Of a DNA stretch of 64,000 bases, positions 10,825 to 21,553 are shown piece after piece (position 1 is the first letter of the stretch; every line of letters begins with the position of its first letter). The translations under genes and the position numbers were made by a program. The stretch lies in the NCBI GenBank assembly GCA_039654915.1, contig CM077597.1, positions 36,740,001 through 36,804,000 of the forward strand, given 5' to 3'. The notes under the pieces were generated by a model that made no database searches, was not told where the DNA came from, and was given only the letters and a program-made list of their open reading frames with translations. The stretch comes from Aquilaria yunnanensis. Lineage: Eukaryota > Streptophyta > Magnoliopsida > Malvales > Thymelaeaceae.

Positions 10825-13257
10825 CTATGGCTGAGCCGGAGCGTCCGGCGTCTCCTCGACGTTGGCATCTTCTTCCCGAGTAGGATTAACCGGAGGCACA
10901 GGCCCAGTAGGAGGAAAGTTGAGAAACTCCAGCTTCGACCATGTCCACCTGGGCTCTTTGGGAAAGTCCAAAGTGGATAGGAAGGAGAGATCGAGCTCAG
11001 GTTACCGAGAAAGGACCTGATGACGCGCCAAGCAGAAACCATCTTGGTAAGACACCTTCGTCATCTGATCGGATTGATCTTTCTCGGCACTAAGGGCTGA
11101 CAGCTCGGCCGTGAGCCTAGCAACCTTTCACTCGAGCTTCTTCTTCTTCTTATTTTTACCTTTCTTCCTCAAAGAGTCAACCGCAGCCTGGAGCTCGGCA
11201 TTCAAAGCGAGCACCTTCGCATGGTTCTCGTCATCTTTAGCTTTCTTTTTCCAAAGGGCCTCGTTCTTCGAAGAGAGAACGGCACACTTTGATTCAAAAA
11301 GTCCAGGAGGAGCTCCTTCTTGCTCTCTGCGAGCTCCACCCGAAGATTCACTATGTCCTCATTCACAATCTTATTCAGTTCACCGTACTTGAGGACATAC
11401 TTGGTGCAGAACTCCTTCGCTCTTCGCAGAGAATCCTCGAACCGAAAGTGGGACTCTGTTTGCTTTGCCGCCCAGGCACAAAACTATCTGCTGTATGCCA
11501 AGAGCTACAGAAAAAAAGGCACCGAATAAGGATTGGAAGGTGATAGAAACTTAGAAGAAAATTTTTCTAAGTAAAAAAGAAGAAAGAACTACTTGGGTGG
11601 CATGCTCAGTCATCTTCGCCATGAGGATTTCCCCATTTGGGCATTCAGTGATGAGTGACTGAAAGGTGGCGTTCGTCATTACACTGGTCACCATCTGGGG
11701 AGCCATCAACTGACTATCCTCAAAGAACAAATTCATGTCCTCCGTGAAAGTCCAGAAGGGCTTCCTCGGCACTTTATCCTTCGGGAAGTGCCTATCCTGA
11801 AGAGCCCTCCTGCGGGCGTAAGTTTCCATCTAAGGAGCAACAGGCATGTCCTCTGCGAGATCACACCAATGTTCCGTTAGTACATTATCCCTTAGCCATT
11901 CATCTAAAAAATCATAGATATGAAAAATACTAACATTTGCAGAAGAATGGCTAAGGAACCAACCTGGTGGAACTTCGGCCACATCATCTTCGAGCTTGTC
12001 CACTCCTCAGACTTCTCCAGGAATATTCTTGCCTTTTCTCCTCTTGCTGTCTTTGAGCTCTTTAGTTGATGTGTGCTCGACCGAAGTCCTGGCAGCAAGG
12101 ATCAGACTCAAGGCCGCCCCGAGAGTAGCAGACTCCGAGGGAGGATCTGCATGGGCCGAAGAATGAGCAGGAGACCGATCCGGCACTTCGACCACATCTT
12201 CGGGGGGAGGAGGGATGGCAGCCACCTTAGCCTTCTTCGCCTTGGAAGGACCTCCGGTGGTCTTCTTCCTCTTGGCAGATGCCTTTTTGCGCGCCTGCCC
12301 TCCCCTCTCGGCTTGACCAAGAAAAAGGGACTTGTAAAAATCAACAGCCTGATTGCCCATCTCTGCAAAAGGAAAAAACATCAGTGTAAGTCCAAAAGGA
12401 AAACAGATATCAAATCCCAAAAGGTGACTTACTCTCAACAAAAGCCTCATAGGAAATTTCAGCCCGAAGAAGCATTACTATCCATGCCTTCTTCCCCGGG
12501 AGAACAGGCATAGGCATGTTTGGGTCACCCTTGTGTGCATTCACTACCCACAGTTCCCGAAGGACCTCCTCGGTCATGAGGTCCCATTTAATGGGAAAGG
12601 GATAAAATGAACGCGGAGGGACCTCGGGGTCCCAGTCTGCGACCGCTCGAATAAGTCGATCGAACTTATCGAACCCGACCACCAATTCCGAAGTTAAAAG
12701 CTTCCGGGGGTTGATGACATCGATCTTCAGGGTCCCTGAAGCCCACCTGGTCGATACGTGGCTCCAAAACTCGAGAACCGACAGGAAGTAGACCTTTTTC
12801 TGCCACCCTTTCCAGCTATCCTTATTATCGAAAGTGAAGGTGAATTTTTTGCTCCCGGGACCGGGTGGAGCTTGTAATATTGCATAATGAAAAGAAAGTG
12901 GGGGTTTATCTTAAAAACCCCACACATGTAGAGGAAGGAGTTGAAATAAGAATAAGAATTAGGAGGGAGCTGGTTCATGGTAATCCCGTGAAACTTACAG
13001 AATTCGTATATCATTCGATGGGGAGGATACCCAAGACCGGCTTTCAACAGAGCTCGATAAACACTAATTTCACCCGACCGGGCCATAAAACCATACGTAC
13101 CCAGGATGGGCAACCTCGGGACGACGTAAGAGGGAAGATAAAATTTGGCCATCCACTTCGTCATTTTTTCTGAAGTGGTACAGCAAGGATGAGACTTAAG
13201 GGGGAGAAAGCTTTCGAGAAGAGGACGGACGAACATCAACGGGGTTGGATTTGACAT
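10825..13257 (-). pseudogene. Gypsy A antisense accessory gene (aORF), three exons
   Basis: This is a host-type gene structure inside a retrotransposon, read opposite to gag-pol. Exon 1 (13257-12433) starts at ATG and encodes a PF04195-like region: KMTKWMAKFYLPSYVVPRLP, then FCKFHGITMNQLPPNSYSYF. A frameshift near 12858 breaks it, and it resumes with FYPFPIKWDLMTEEVLREL. A 70-base candidate intron (12432-12363, GTAAGT...TTTTGCAG) precedes MGNQAVDFYKSLFLGQAE and a lysine-rich segment (KKASAKRKK, KAKKAKV) that looks like a nuclear signal. Then come the PFWTFTEDMNLF and TEHATQ block, a second candidate intron near 11595-11495, a long coiled-coil-like tail and an acidic end with TAG at 10827-10825. 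Homologues are in Gypsies B and D. No transposase catalytic motif is visible. The function is unknown; the family is known in Tat-type plant elements. Confidence 0.82.
12363..12432 (-). other. Candidate intron 1 of Gypsy A accessory gene
   Basis: On the minus strand the donor GA|GTAAGT and the acceptor TTTTGCAG|AGATGGG bound 70 bases between two conserved coding blocks. Gypsy D has a matching 67-base interval (26531-26597) at the same codon position, and Gypsy B has 15764-15831 with a mutated acceptor. Confidence 0.65.
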
Positions 13258-13535
13258 TTTCTAAGAAAGAAGAAGGACGACCTCGGGAAAAATGGAGGAA
13301 GAGAATAGAAGGACTTCATAAAAATAAGAACTTCAGAAAACAACCTCGAAGAAGAAAAGAGAGAGAAAGCTATAGAAGGAAACACCCACCGAAGGTTTTG
13401 CCGAAATCTGGGTTTCTGGACACAGTCGTGAGGCTTGCCGAAAATCGCTCCGCCGTTGAAACCGTTGCTAGAAGAAGAAAAAAGACGAGAGAGAGCTCTA
13501 GAGCAGATGAGAGCAAAAGAAAAGAGCATGAAGAG

Positions 13536-13598
13536 AAGTGAAGCGAGAGGTGCTTATATAGACCAAAGGGGGTAGGCGAAGCGTCATCATTATTGCCC
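13536..13598 (-). promoter_or_regulatory. Antisense promoter of Gypsy A accessory gene
   Basis: On the minus strand TATATAAG (13560-13553) is preceded by GACGCTTCGCCTACC and then CCTTTGGTC. The same block stands at 25402-25437 upstream of the Gypsy D accessory gene, where the TATA box is TATATAAA. The TATA box is about 300 bases before the ATG at 13257; the interval is a CT-rich leader. Confidence 0.72.
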
Positions 13599-13898
13599 CT
13601 CGAAGGTGAAGAGATGCAATTAACACAACCGACGTAACTACTCACCATTCATCAACAGGCACGTGTAAGCTGATGCAAGAAATGAGGGCACGCCCCTGAT
13701 AGCTAGCAAACCTATATACCGCTTCCCAAAGTGACACATCTGTCTGGATGAAAAAACAAAGCGACTCACTGACAGGGAGGACAGTGGAAGCACACGCCTC
13801 TGACAAAGGCCTCGATAGAAGTGCCAGGAACGTCGCTCAAACTCCAAAGAATTCCCAACAGCCTCCCAAATCCCAAACCGAAGACACGTCTTCGATTT

Positions 13899-13915
13899 TT
13901 TTGAGGGGGGGCATA
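13899..13915 (+). promoter_or_regulatory. Polypurine tract of Gypsy A
   Basis: A T-run followed by GAGGGGGGGCATA lies directly before the 3' LTR. Gypsy D has the equivalent AAAGGGGGGCATG on the minus strand. The stretch 13600-13898 before it holds no gene. Confidence 0.82.
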
Positions 13916-14825
13916 TGATAGCCGAAGGGTAGTCACCCCTGAAGGATCTAGTGTGTGTACATCATCGTGGGCCAACGCACCACCTTCGGTCAGGAGCAGG
14001 TGACCAAACCTAGGCAAAGATGGGGCCTCAAGTACCCTCAGACAAGCTGGATAAGCGTTGCCTTTGGGGGACACGTCAGACAAACTTTGGTCATAAAGGG
14101 TCATCACTCCTCCTGAGGATAACCTCGAAATGACTCCACGTGCCTAAGCCCGCCTTCAGTTATTCTTTGGACCACCTTCGGAGCATATCCTCGACAGTGC
14201 CATCACCATGGACCTAAGCCTAACCTCGGGAAAGTCTAGCTGAAGGTGCCTCGTATAAAGCAAAGGACCTCCCTTCGAGGATGTTCACATCCCCAAGGAA
14301 CCCCTGGACCTCGTGGGAATTCGGTCACCTAGAAAGGCCACGTGGAGTACAATTAGACAGTTTAAGAGTCTCTGACATGCCGTACTCATACGGCTCCTGA
14401 CACGCCAACCCCAGACACGCTCTGACACACCGTTCTCGAGCGGCATAGGCTTTCGGCCAACGGCCTATTGTCAGCTGAGGGTCCCCCTAAAGGTACGAAT
14501 CACATCCAGCCGAACACGTGTCATGATCTGGGCAACTTGTGGCAAATGAACTTCTCCTATCTACCTCTTATAAATAATCGGGAGGCATCACAGGTAAAGG
14601 GGTTCTCCTTATAGGACAACCTCTACCCTTTTTTTGCTGATCTTCCACACTGACTTGGGCATCGGAGATTCCTCCCTAGAAAAACACTCCGGGGACCTCC
14701 TAACCCTTATTTTCTGTGTCTTCCAGGTGGTCCCCCCAGAACGTATTCTCTCTGGATGTTCCTCCTCCACCGAAAGTTCCTGCCACCCTCACCATGACAC
14801 ATAGTGGAGATGCTGATGGGCATCA
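13916..14825 (+). repeat. Gypsy A 3' LTR
   Basis: A 910-bp direct repeat of 4601-5513. It ends GATGGGCATCA and is followed by the target duplication CATGG (14826-14830), after which the Gypsy X LTR resumes. Confidence 0.93.
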
Positions 14826-15203
14826 CATGGTATGAGGAAAAAAAGCACGCATGGTTTATAATCTATGGTGTATGCATGTATGTATGCTTACGTGTGTGAG
14901 TATGTTTACCTTGAGCCAGACCCTAATGGACTCCTGAAGACACTAAGACAAACTTTCACATGCATGCTTAAACCCCTAAGTAAACTCAACCGCTTGAAAG
15001 TCCACCAATTGAGTAAAATTAACTAAACCCTTCTTAAGCTTCAAAAGCTTGAGATTCCCACTTGGGTGAGTAATAAACTGAGGTTAAGAATCCTGGGAGT
15101 TGAAGTCCAATTCACCAAATGAAAATCAATTGAGTAACTAAAAACAACCAGTTGGTGTAAACCTCCTAAAAAGGTTTAGGGTGGGGTGAGTTGGGCCCTG
15201 ACA

Positions 15204-17302
15204 ACTACCCCTCACCAAAGATGGTGTGTGACTTCTGTACCTTTCATGGCATAGCCATCAATCAACCTACCCCAAACTCGTACTCCTATTTTAATATCTT
15301 TCTTTGTATGTGTGGGGTTTTCAAAATAGTCCCCCACTTCATCTTCTTTATGCAATACTATATGCACACCCCGTCCTAAAAGGGGGTTTTTATTTCTTAC
15401 TTCCTCAGGGATCTGGAAGCAAGAAGTTTACTTTCACCTTCGCCACCAAAGATAGTTATCAAGGATGGCAAAAGAAGTATTTCTTCATGGAGATAGATGA
15501 AAAATGGAAGGATCTACCAGTGAAGTAGGCTTTGGGAACACTAGCCATCGACATAGTGGACTAGTCAAAATTGCTGACCAAAGAATTAAAGTCCCAATTT
15601 GAGAATTTTGATAGCCATAGTAGGGTAGTAGATGATTGGCACTATCAGGTACCTTTACAGCCACTCTATCCCTTTCTGATTAGATGGAAACTAATAAACA
15701 AAGAGGTCATTTAGGAATTGTGAGTCATCAAAAAGCATATTATAGACGAGGCCCTTGTGGAAAGTAAGTAATTTTTCCTCTAACTTTTTTGGATTAATTT
15801 GTACTTATATTGATGTTTTCTCATTTTTCAAAAATGGGTGACAAGTTAGCCGCCTTCTACAAAAGTATTTTCCTCGGTTAGGCCAAAAAAGTTGAACAGT
15901 GGAAGAAAAAACCCCAAAAAGGAAGAAGGTGTAGTCTTCGAGGCGACCAAAGCAAAAAAAGGCTAATAAAGATCCTCTTCCTCCCCTTCCTGAAGACATC
16001 ACCAAGGTTATGGAACCCTCTTCAGAAATGGCCACACTATCTATTTTCCTCAATCCGAATTTGGCTACTAATGCCCTAGGGATGTCCTTGAGAGTGATTT
16101 CAAATAAAGAGGCTGAAGAGAAGAAAAGGCAGAAAGGGAAGGATGCTCCTGTGGACATCCACAAAGTTAGCAACTCCAAAGGTGGGGACCTCAGGGTCCC
16201 ATTACCAGGTTTTTCTTTAACCTTTCATTCATGAGTTTTGGATTTTTTAGAATTTTAGACTTTATAGATAAATGGTTATGAGATAATGTAGCAGTGGAAC
16301 TTTGGCATGATTTTGTAAGGGAGTTGCCCCTGCCTAACTAGATAGCCAAACATGTTTGAAAGCGAGAGCTTTGGGATGTGAAGATCCCCTTTAGCAAAGT
16401 TCGAAGGGAGCCCTTCTGGACTTTTACCGAGGACATGGATTTGTTCTCAAAAGAATGTCGAAAGATCGTTCCCAGATGGCTGGGGGAATTATGATGAATG
16501 TTACTTTTTAGTCTCTAATGGACTCTTGTCCAAATTAAGAGATTTTTGTTACTCAGTTGACTGAGCACATAGCTCAGGTACATATTCCTCTTCCTGTCCT
16601 TAGAAAAAATTTAATTATCTAAGCTTCTGCTTCATTCCTAGTACTTAGTTTTTGTAGATGCTCACTTATGAAGGGTACTTCTGAGCATGCACCGCATAAC
16701 AAACCTCGATCCGAAGTCAATTGGAAGAAAATTTGGCTAAGGCCAAGGAAGCTTTTGTGAGTAGTTGTCTCCAGTTTGGAGAGCTCAGTAAAACTGCCAA
16801 GGAAGGGCTAGCGAGACTTCACCAACAACTAGCAGAGAGCAAGCAAATGCTCCTCGATGACTATTCCTCCAAGGTTTTGGACCTCAGAAAAAAATTAGTG
16901 GAACATGAATCTTCCATGGAGGCCCTTTAAAAAGAAAAGGGGGATCTTGTTTCTTAAGTAGCCAAGGTCTTCACAGATAAAGCTTAGCTTGCAGTCAAAG
17001 TTGAGCAGCTGAAGAAGTGGAAGAAGAAGAAAAAGAATGAGGTGAAAGCCTTGGTGAAGAAGAAGGCAGAGGTTGATGAGATGACCAAGACTTCATTCCA
17101 GGATGGCTTCTGCCTTGTTTGGCATCAACTGCTTTTGCACTATCCTAACCTCGACCTTTCCTTTCTTCAAAACCTTGATATACCCGAAGGTCCCTCCTCA
17201 GAATGGTCGACGAGAGAATTTTTTAATTTTCCTAAGCAACCTTTGGCGTATGTAGAAGATGTTGATGCTAAAAGGTCCTAAGAGGATGAGGAGGATGAGT
17301 AG
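15204..17302 (+). pseudogene. Gypsy B accessory gene, 5' end removed
   Basis: The reading starts inside the PF04195-like block (YPSPKMVCDFCTFHGIAINQ, then NSYSYFNIFLCMCGVFK), exactly where the Gypsy X LTR ends. It continues through KFTFTFATKDSYQGWQKKYF and several stops to the intron-1 position (donor GTAAGTA at 15764; the acceptor is mutated to CAAAA). MGDKLAAFYKS (15834 on), a lysine-rich stretch (15900-15965) and PLPPLPEDI follow. The later domain (PFWTFTEDMDLFS, 16408-16445) precedes a second candidate intron (GTACAT at 16578 to TTTTTGTAG near 16656). The coiled-coil part (16721-17281) ends with an acidic EDEEDE tail and TAG at 17300-17302. It is a second, diverged copy of the Gypsy A and D gene. 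Confidence 0.8.
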
Positions 17303-17950
17303 TTAAAGGGTTTTCCCCTAGCCTTTTTTGTTGCACTCTTCTTTCTTTGGCTTAATGAAATGCCTTTTATTTTATGTTCAAAATTTTGGCTAAGTCTACA
17401 AGATGCATCTATACTTCTAGATGGCTACCGCCTTCGACATTTTCACTATCTTTGGCAAGAACATTTATGTAGCCACCTTTGGTAAAAATATTTATCTAGC
17501 CACATATCCATTATCTTTTTGCCGAAGTGTTTAAATATTTCTACCATGTTGAACAAAATTTTCACCTTCGGCAAAAATGCATTTACCTTTTTTAGTAAAG
17601 TGTTAAACCAGACCATTCATTCACCACCTTTGGGTGAATATTCACTTTACTGTCTTCAGTTAGTGTCTAGTGTGGTATATTCGGTAGGTGGCTAGTTAAC
17701 TGCCTTTGGTAAAATGTACACCACCTTCAGTAAAAATGTTATAAAGAATAACATTTCACCATCTTTGCCAATTTTTAAGTAGTGAAAATTTGTCTAAGTG
17801 TTTTGGGAGTAACTTTTGGCATTCGTACAATGTCTACGAAGAATTTGCATTTTGCTAAGTATTTGTACAACTTCAAAAATTTTCACAACTTCAAGAACTT
17901 CCCTGTAAGTACAATGTACTTTTGAAAATTTCAAAGTCCTTAGAAAATTT
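17303..17950. repeat. AT-rich spacer with degenerate repeats in Gypsy B
   Basis: Between the convergent accessory gene and integrase the sequence is a loose series of units like CCACCTTYGGTAAAAAT (17475-17490, 17562-17580, 17620-17635, 17710-17730). A shorter spacer of similar style exists in Gypsy D (40354-40709). No gene is visible. Confidence 0.55.
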
Positions 17951-19094
17951 CTAAGTGTAGAATTTCTTCAAAGAATCTGAATGCCAGGTGTTTTTTAATT
18001 CCTTCCCTATTGCATTTATGAGTTTGAAGACTCTTAGCTGAACTTCCTCTATAACCAAATAGGGCCCTTCCCGATTTGCCCGAAGTACACGATGAGATGG
18101 TTTTTGGGCTTTTAACTCAGCCTTTTGGCAAACAAGATCTCCTACCTTGATCCCTTTAGGTTTAACTTTCAATTTAGTAGCGATGGCGAGTCATTGTTGG
18201 AAAGCTTTCCTTCTTAGTTTGGCCATCTCCTTATGTTCGTCAACCATATCAAGTTTGGCTCTTATGCCAAGGTTATTCCCTCTTTCATCGAACACCTATA
18301 TTCTTATGGAAGGCTTTACAGTTTCGACAGGGAACAGAGCCTTTGTCCTACATATGAGTAAGAAAGGAGTCTACCCAATAGCTCTTCTAGGTGTTGTTCG
18401 ATAACTCCATAGTTCGCTTGGATGTTCACTAGGCCATTTTCCCTTGGCTTCATTTAGCTTTTTCTTCAGGCCATCATTTAAGGTTTTGTTGGATACTTAA
18501 ACCTATCCATTGCTTTGAGGATGAGCAACTAGGGTGAACTACAATTTTATACCAAGGTTGGTGCTAAATTTCTAGAATCCTTTGCTAATGAATTGGGAAC
18601 CATTGTCTGCTACTATCACCCTTAGGCAACTGAATCAGCATATGATGTTTTTCCAAATGAACTTCTGAATGTCTTTGGCCAAAATTGTTGCCAAGGGCTT
18701 TGCCGCGATCTACTTTGTAAAGTAGTCTATTGAAATGGCATAATATTTGACGCCTCCTGGAGCTATAGGGAAGGGACAAAATGAGGTCAATTACCCACAT
18801 GGAGAAAAGGCAGAGATAGCTTACTGAAGTTGTCACTTCCAAAGGTGTTCTTTGGATTGGTGCGTGTTGTTGGCACTTGTTACATCATTTGACAAAGTGC
18901 CGAGCATCCTTCCTTATGGTTGGCCAAAAATATCCTTGCCGGAGCAGTATTCCAGTTATGGCATCTATCCCGATGCAACAACCACATATTCCTTCATGAA
19001 CTTCTCCTAGTACTGTCTTGGCATCCTCTTCACTAGCGCATCTTTGCAAGGGATTTGAGTGTCCTTGTTTGTACAACTCCTCCCTAATCAACAA
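17951..19094 (-). pseudogene. Gypsy B integrase
   Basis: On the minus strand the pre-integrase finger lies at 19094-18885 (GEVHEGICG... GYFWPTIRKDARHFVK), and the core follows with IDYFTK and VIVADNGSQF. The third motif reads NG-stop-V-stop-V, so the catalytic Glu codon is a stop. The C-terminal part (18172-17951) ends NTWHSDSLKKFYT and TAG. Frameshifts and stops show it is dead. Confidence 0.85.
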
Positions 19095-20990
19095 GTATCT
19101 TCCTGATCATCTTTGTACCTTCAATGCTTCCCGAGGGTCCTTCGGTAAGGAGGAATTCATCAAATATTCTTTTATTGAGTCCTTCCACCATTTTTTTGAG
19201 GTCATGAGTGCCATTATGGATATGGTCAGAGAGTCAAGTACTTTGGTAGACTATTTTGACTTGGCTAATACATGTGCTTCGATGTTCTCCCTTCGAGGTA
19301 CCTTATCTATTTGTAGCTTGTCAAATTCCTGGACTAGCTCTTTGATGAGGCCATGATATTTCTCCAATTTTGGGTCCCTGATACTATATTCCCCTATCAT
19401 TTGCTGAACTACTAGTTAGGAGTCACAGTAAGCCTTTAGAACTTTTACTCTGACACTTTTTTGTCAATCGTAGCCCTACTATGAGAGCTTCATATTTGAC
19501 TATGTTGCTAGTGACATGGAATCCAAACCTGATGGCTTTCAATGCTTCTATACCTTCAGGTCCTCGAAGTACTATACCAGCACATTGGTGCTTTGAACCT
19601 GAAGCACCATCTATAAAAAAACATCCATTTAGGTTCCCCATCAGAAAAGTTTACTAAAGCCTGCGCTTTTATCACTTTCCTTGGCTCATATGCAATGTCA
19701 TACTCACCGAGCTCAATTCACCATTTTGATAACTGGACCAAATGGTCAACCTTTTCCATGATATCCTAAAGATGTAGGTTACTTTGAACTGTAATGGAGT
19801 GCCCTTGAAAGTACGGCCAAAGTCTTCTACTTGCCATGACTAAGGCATACTAACATAATATACCGGTCATTACTTTCCTCCCTCTTCCCCAACAAGCACC
19901 AAATTCACAATTTTTTCATTGACCGCGAGACAAGGGATGAGGGGTTCTCCTTCCCTAGGTTGTCAAAGTGTTGGTAAGTAGGACAAGTAATTCTTAAGTT
20001 CATCCTAATCCTTTTGACATTCTTTATTCCTAGATTGTTCTTTGGCACCATTCTCAACTTCATTTTTTGGCTACTTTGGTGAGCACCTTAAAGAAGGGTC
20101 AACATTGATCCATATATCTAGAAATGAATCTGCTAGGTGTCGTTATCCTTCCAGTAAGCCTTTGTATGTCCTTGATTGTTGTAAGAGTTTAGAACCAAGC
20201 AAGGTCTTGACTTTTTTTGGATTGGCATCTATGCCTTTCTCAAAAACCATGAGGCCAAGGAACTTACCAACCATCACCCCGAACACACACTTTTCAGGGT
20301 TTAGCCAAATTCCATACGTTCAGAGGTGCCGGAAGATTTCCTGCAAGTCTCTGACATGATCTTTTTATAGTTTGCTTTCAACTGTCATGTCGTCAACATA
20401 GAGTTCCATGTTTCTTCCAATCTAGGAATCAAACACCTTGTTCATCAACTTGTGATACATGGCTCCTATGTTCTTGAGGTCGAATGGCATTCTCACAAAA
20501 CAATATGTTCTTACTTACATTATAAATGCAGTCTTTTTCTTGTCTTCAGGGTTCATTTGAATTTGGTGATACCTACTAAATGTGTCGAGGAAGCTCAATA
20601 GCTTCTATTCAGCTATTGAATCTACCAATTGGTCAATCAAAGGTAGAGGATACAAGCCCTTGGGATAGGCATCATTAACATTCCTAAAGTCGATACACAT
20701 TCGACGTTTATCACTCCCTTCTTTGGTGGCAACGACAATGTTGCTAAGCCATTCAGGGTATTTGACTTCCCTTATTATTTTGACTTCCAAGAGTTGTTGA
20801 ATTTCTTTTTTCATGTTGTTCTAATGAGTTGATATGCTGCGCTTTTTCTGTTGAACTGGCTTTGCCTCAGGGCATACTTTTAGACAATGTTGGATTATGT
20901 CTGTGTTTATTCTAGGCATATTCTTCGTGGAGTAAGCAATAGATCTTTGTTCAATGAAAAATGGGATACAAGTCTATCCTTTTCACCTTC
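19095..20990 (-). pseudogene. Gypsy B reverse transcriptase and RNase H
   Basis: RT starts near 20990. Block 20814-20605 has EVKYPEWLSNIVVATKEGS and RMCIDFRNVNDAYPK, followed by FLDTFSRYHQI and, near 20400, LYVDDMTVE, so both Asp motifs are kept. Stops lie between the blocks. RNase H (19641-19423) reads FFIDGASGS and then NIVKYEAL; the catalytic Glu of Gypsy A (NIAEYEAL) is Lys here, as in Gypsy D. The rest of the polyprotein linker is degenerate. Confidence 0.85.
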
Positions 20991-21553
20991 GGCCAGCTTC
21001 TTCCCAATCTAGGCCCTTCAACGAGGGACTAACTCTACATCCTCAATTTCTACTTTCTCACTATCACTCTTTTCCCCATCTTGCCTATCTTCGGCAAGTA
21101 GGCATTCTTTTGCCGAAGCCTACACATAAACTTTAGCAAGGTTCTACCATGCTTTGGCAAACACCTTCCTTACCTCAGCTTTATTCATGTATACTTTGGC
21201 GTCTTTTTCCTTGGCTTCGAACATGACTGTGAGGTATTTCACATTAGTTCAGAGGTGAAGATTGCCCTGTGTTTGTCTGCAGAGGATGGCATTGTAAGAT
21301 GATGGAAAATCTATGATGATGAATCTTGTCGTAGTTGGGGTGAAGAGTGTTTCTCCCATTTTAACCAAAATACCCCTTAGCATTAGTGGGAGGTTAATCC
21401 ATCCCAGTACTGGGAGTTCTGCAGGGCCTACCTCGAATGCGAGTGAGGTCATTGGTTTGTGCTCAACTTCAAAAATACCTAATCTTGGTAGCAACTAGCC
21501 AAACAAGACATCGGCATTTGAACCATTGTCATATAGGACTCTTTTGACATCCC
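20991..21553 (-). pseudogene. Gypsy B protease and linker
   Basis: On the minus strand 21545-21500 reads RVLYDNGSNADVLF, an aspartic protease active site with its Asp intact. Next comes PAELPVLGWINLPLMLRG, then RFIIIDFPSSYNAIL near 21300. The downstream part (about 21240-20991) is the linker deleted from Gypsy A. The Gypsy C LTR cuts the gene at 21553, two codons before RVL. Confidence 0.82.

Larger units (their letters stand above)
4601..14825 (+). mobile_element. Gypsy A, complete Tat-lineage LTR element
   Basis: This is a 10.2 kb element bounded by LTRs 4601-5513 and 13916-14825 and flanked by a perfect 5-bp duplication CATGG (4596-4600 and 14826-14830). The order is LTR, primer site, gag, protease, RT, RNase H, integrase, antisense accessory gene, polypurine tract, LTR. 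The first 190 aligned LTR bases differ at 23 positions, mostly transitions, so the insertion is old. It sits in the 3' LTR of Gypsy X. It cannot be autonomous: protease, RT and integrase have each lost catalytic residues, and the protease-RT junction is deleted. Confidence 0.93.
1965..15203 (+). mobile_element. Gypsy X 3' LTR, split by Gypsy A
   Basis: The LTR starts TGTCATTG at 1965, right after the polypurine tract, and ends CCCTGACA at 15203, where Gypsy B sequence resumes. Removing Gypsy A and one copy of its target duplication (4601-14830) leaves about 3.0 kb. The pieces are 1965-4600 and 14831-15203. A TATA box (TATAAATA, 3271-3278) lies about two thirds along the first piece. The U5 part carries TCTTTGGATGCAGG (3970-3983), shared with the Gypsy E LTR. 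Small open frames here (for example 3857-4108) show no homology and I do not call them genes. The region 1965-4600 holds nothing else that I can recognise. Confidence 0.82.
15204..21553 (-). mobile_element. Gypsy B, Tat-lineage element, internal part
   Basis: This is the base layer of the window. Accessory gene on plus, then integrase, RNase H, RT and protease on minus: the same order as Gypsies A and D. It is cut on the left by the Gypsy X LTR end (15203), inside the accessory gene, and on the right by the Gypsy C 5' LTR (21554), inside the protease active-site codons. Both LTRs and gag lie outside the window or were lost. The right flank ATCCC (21549-21553) is the left copy of Gypsy C's target duplication. 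Confidence 0.88.
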
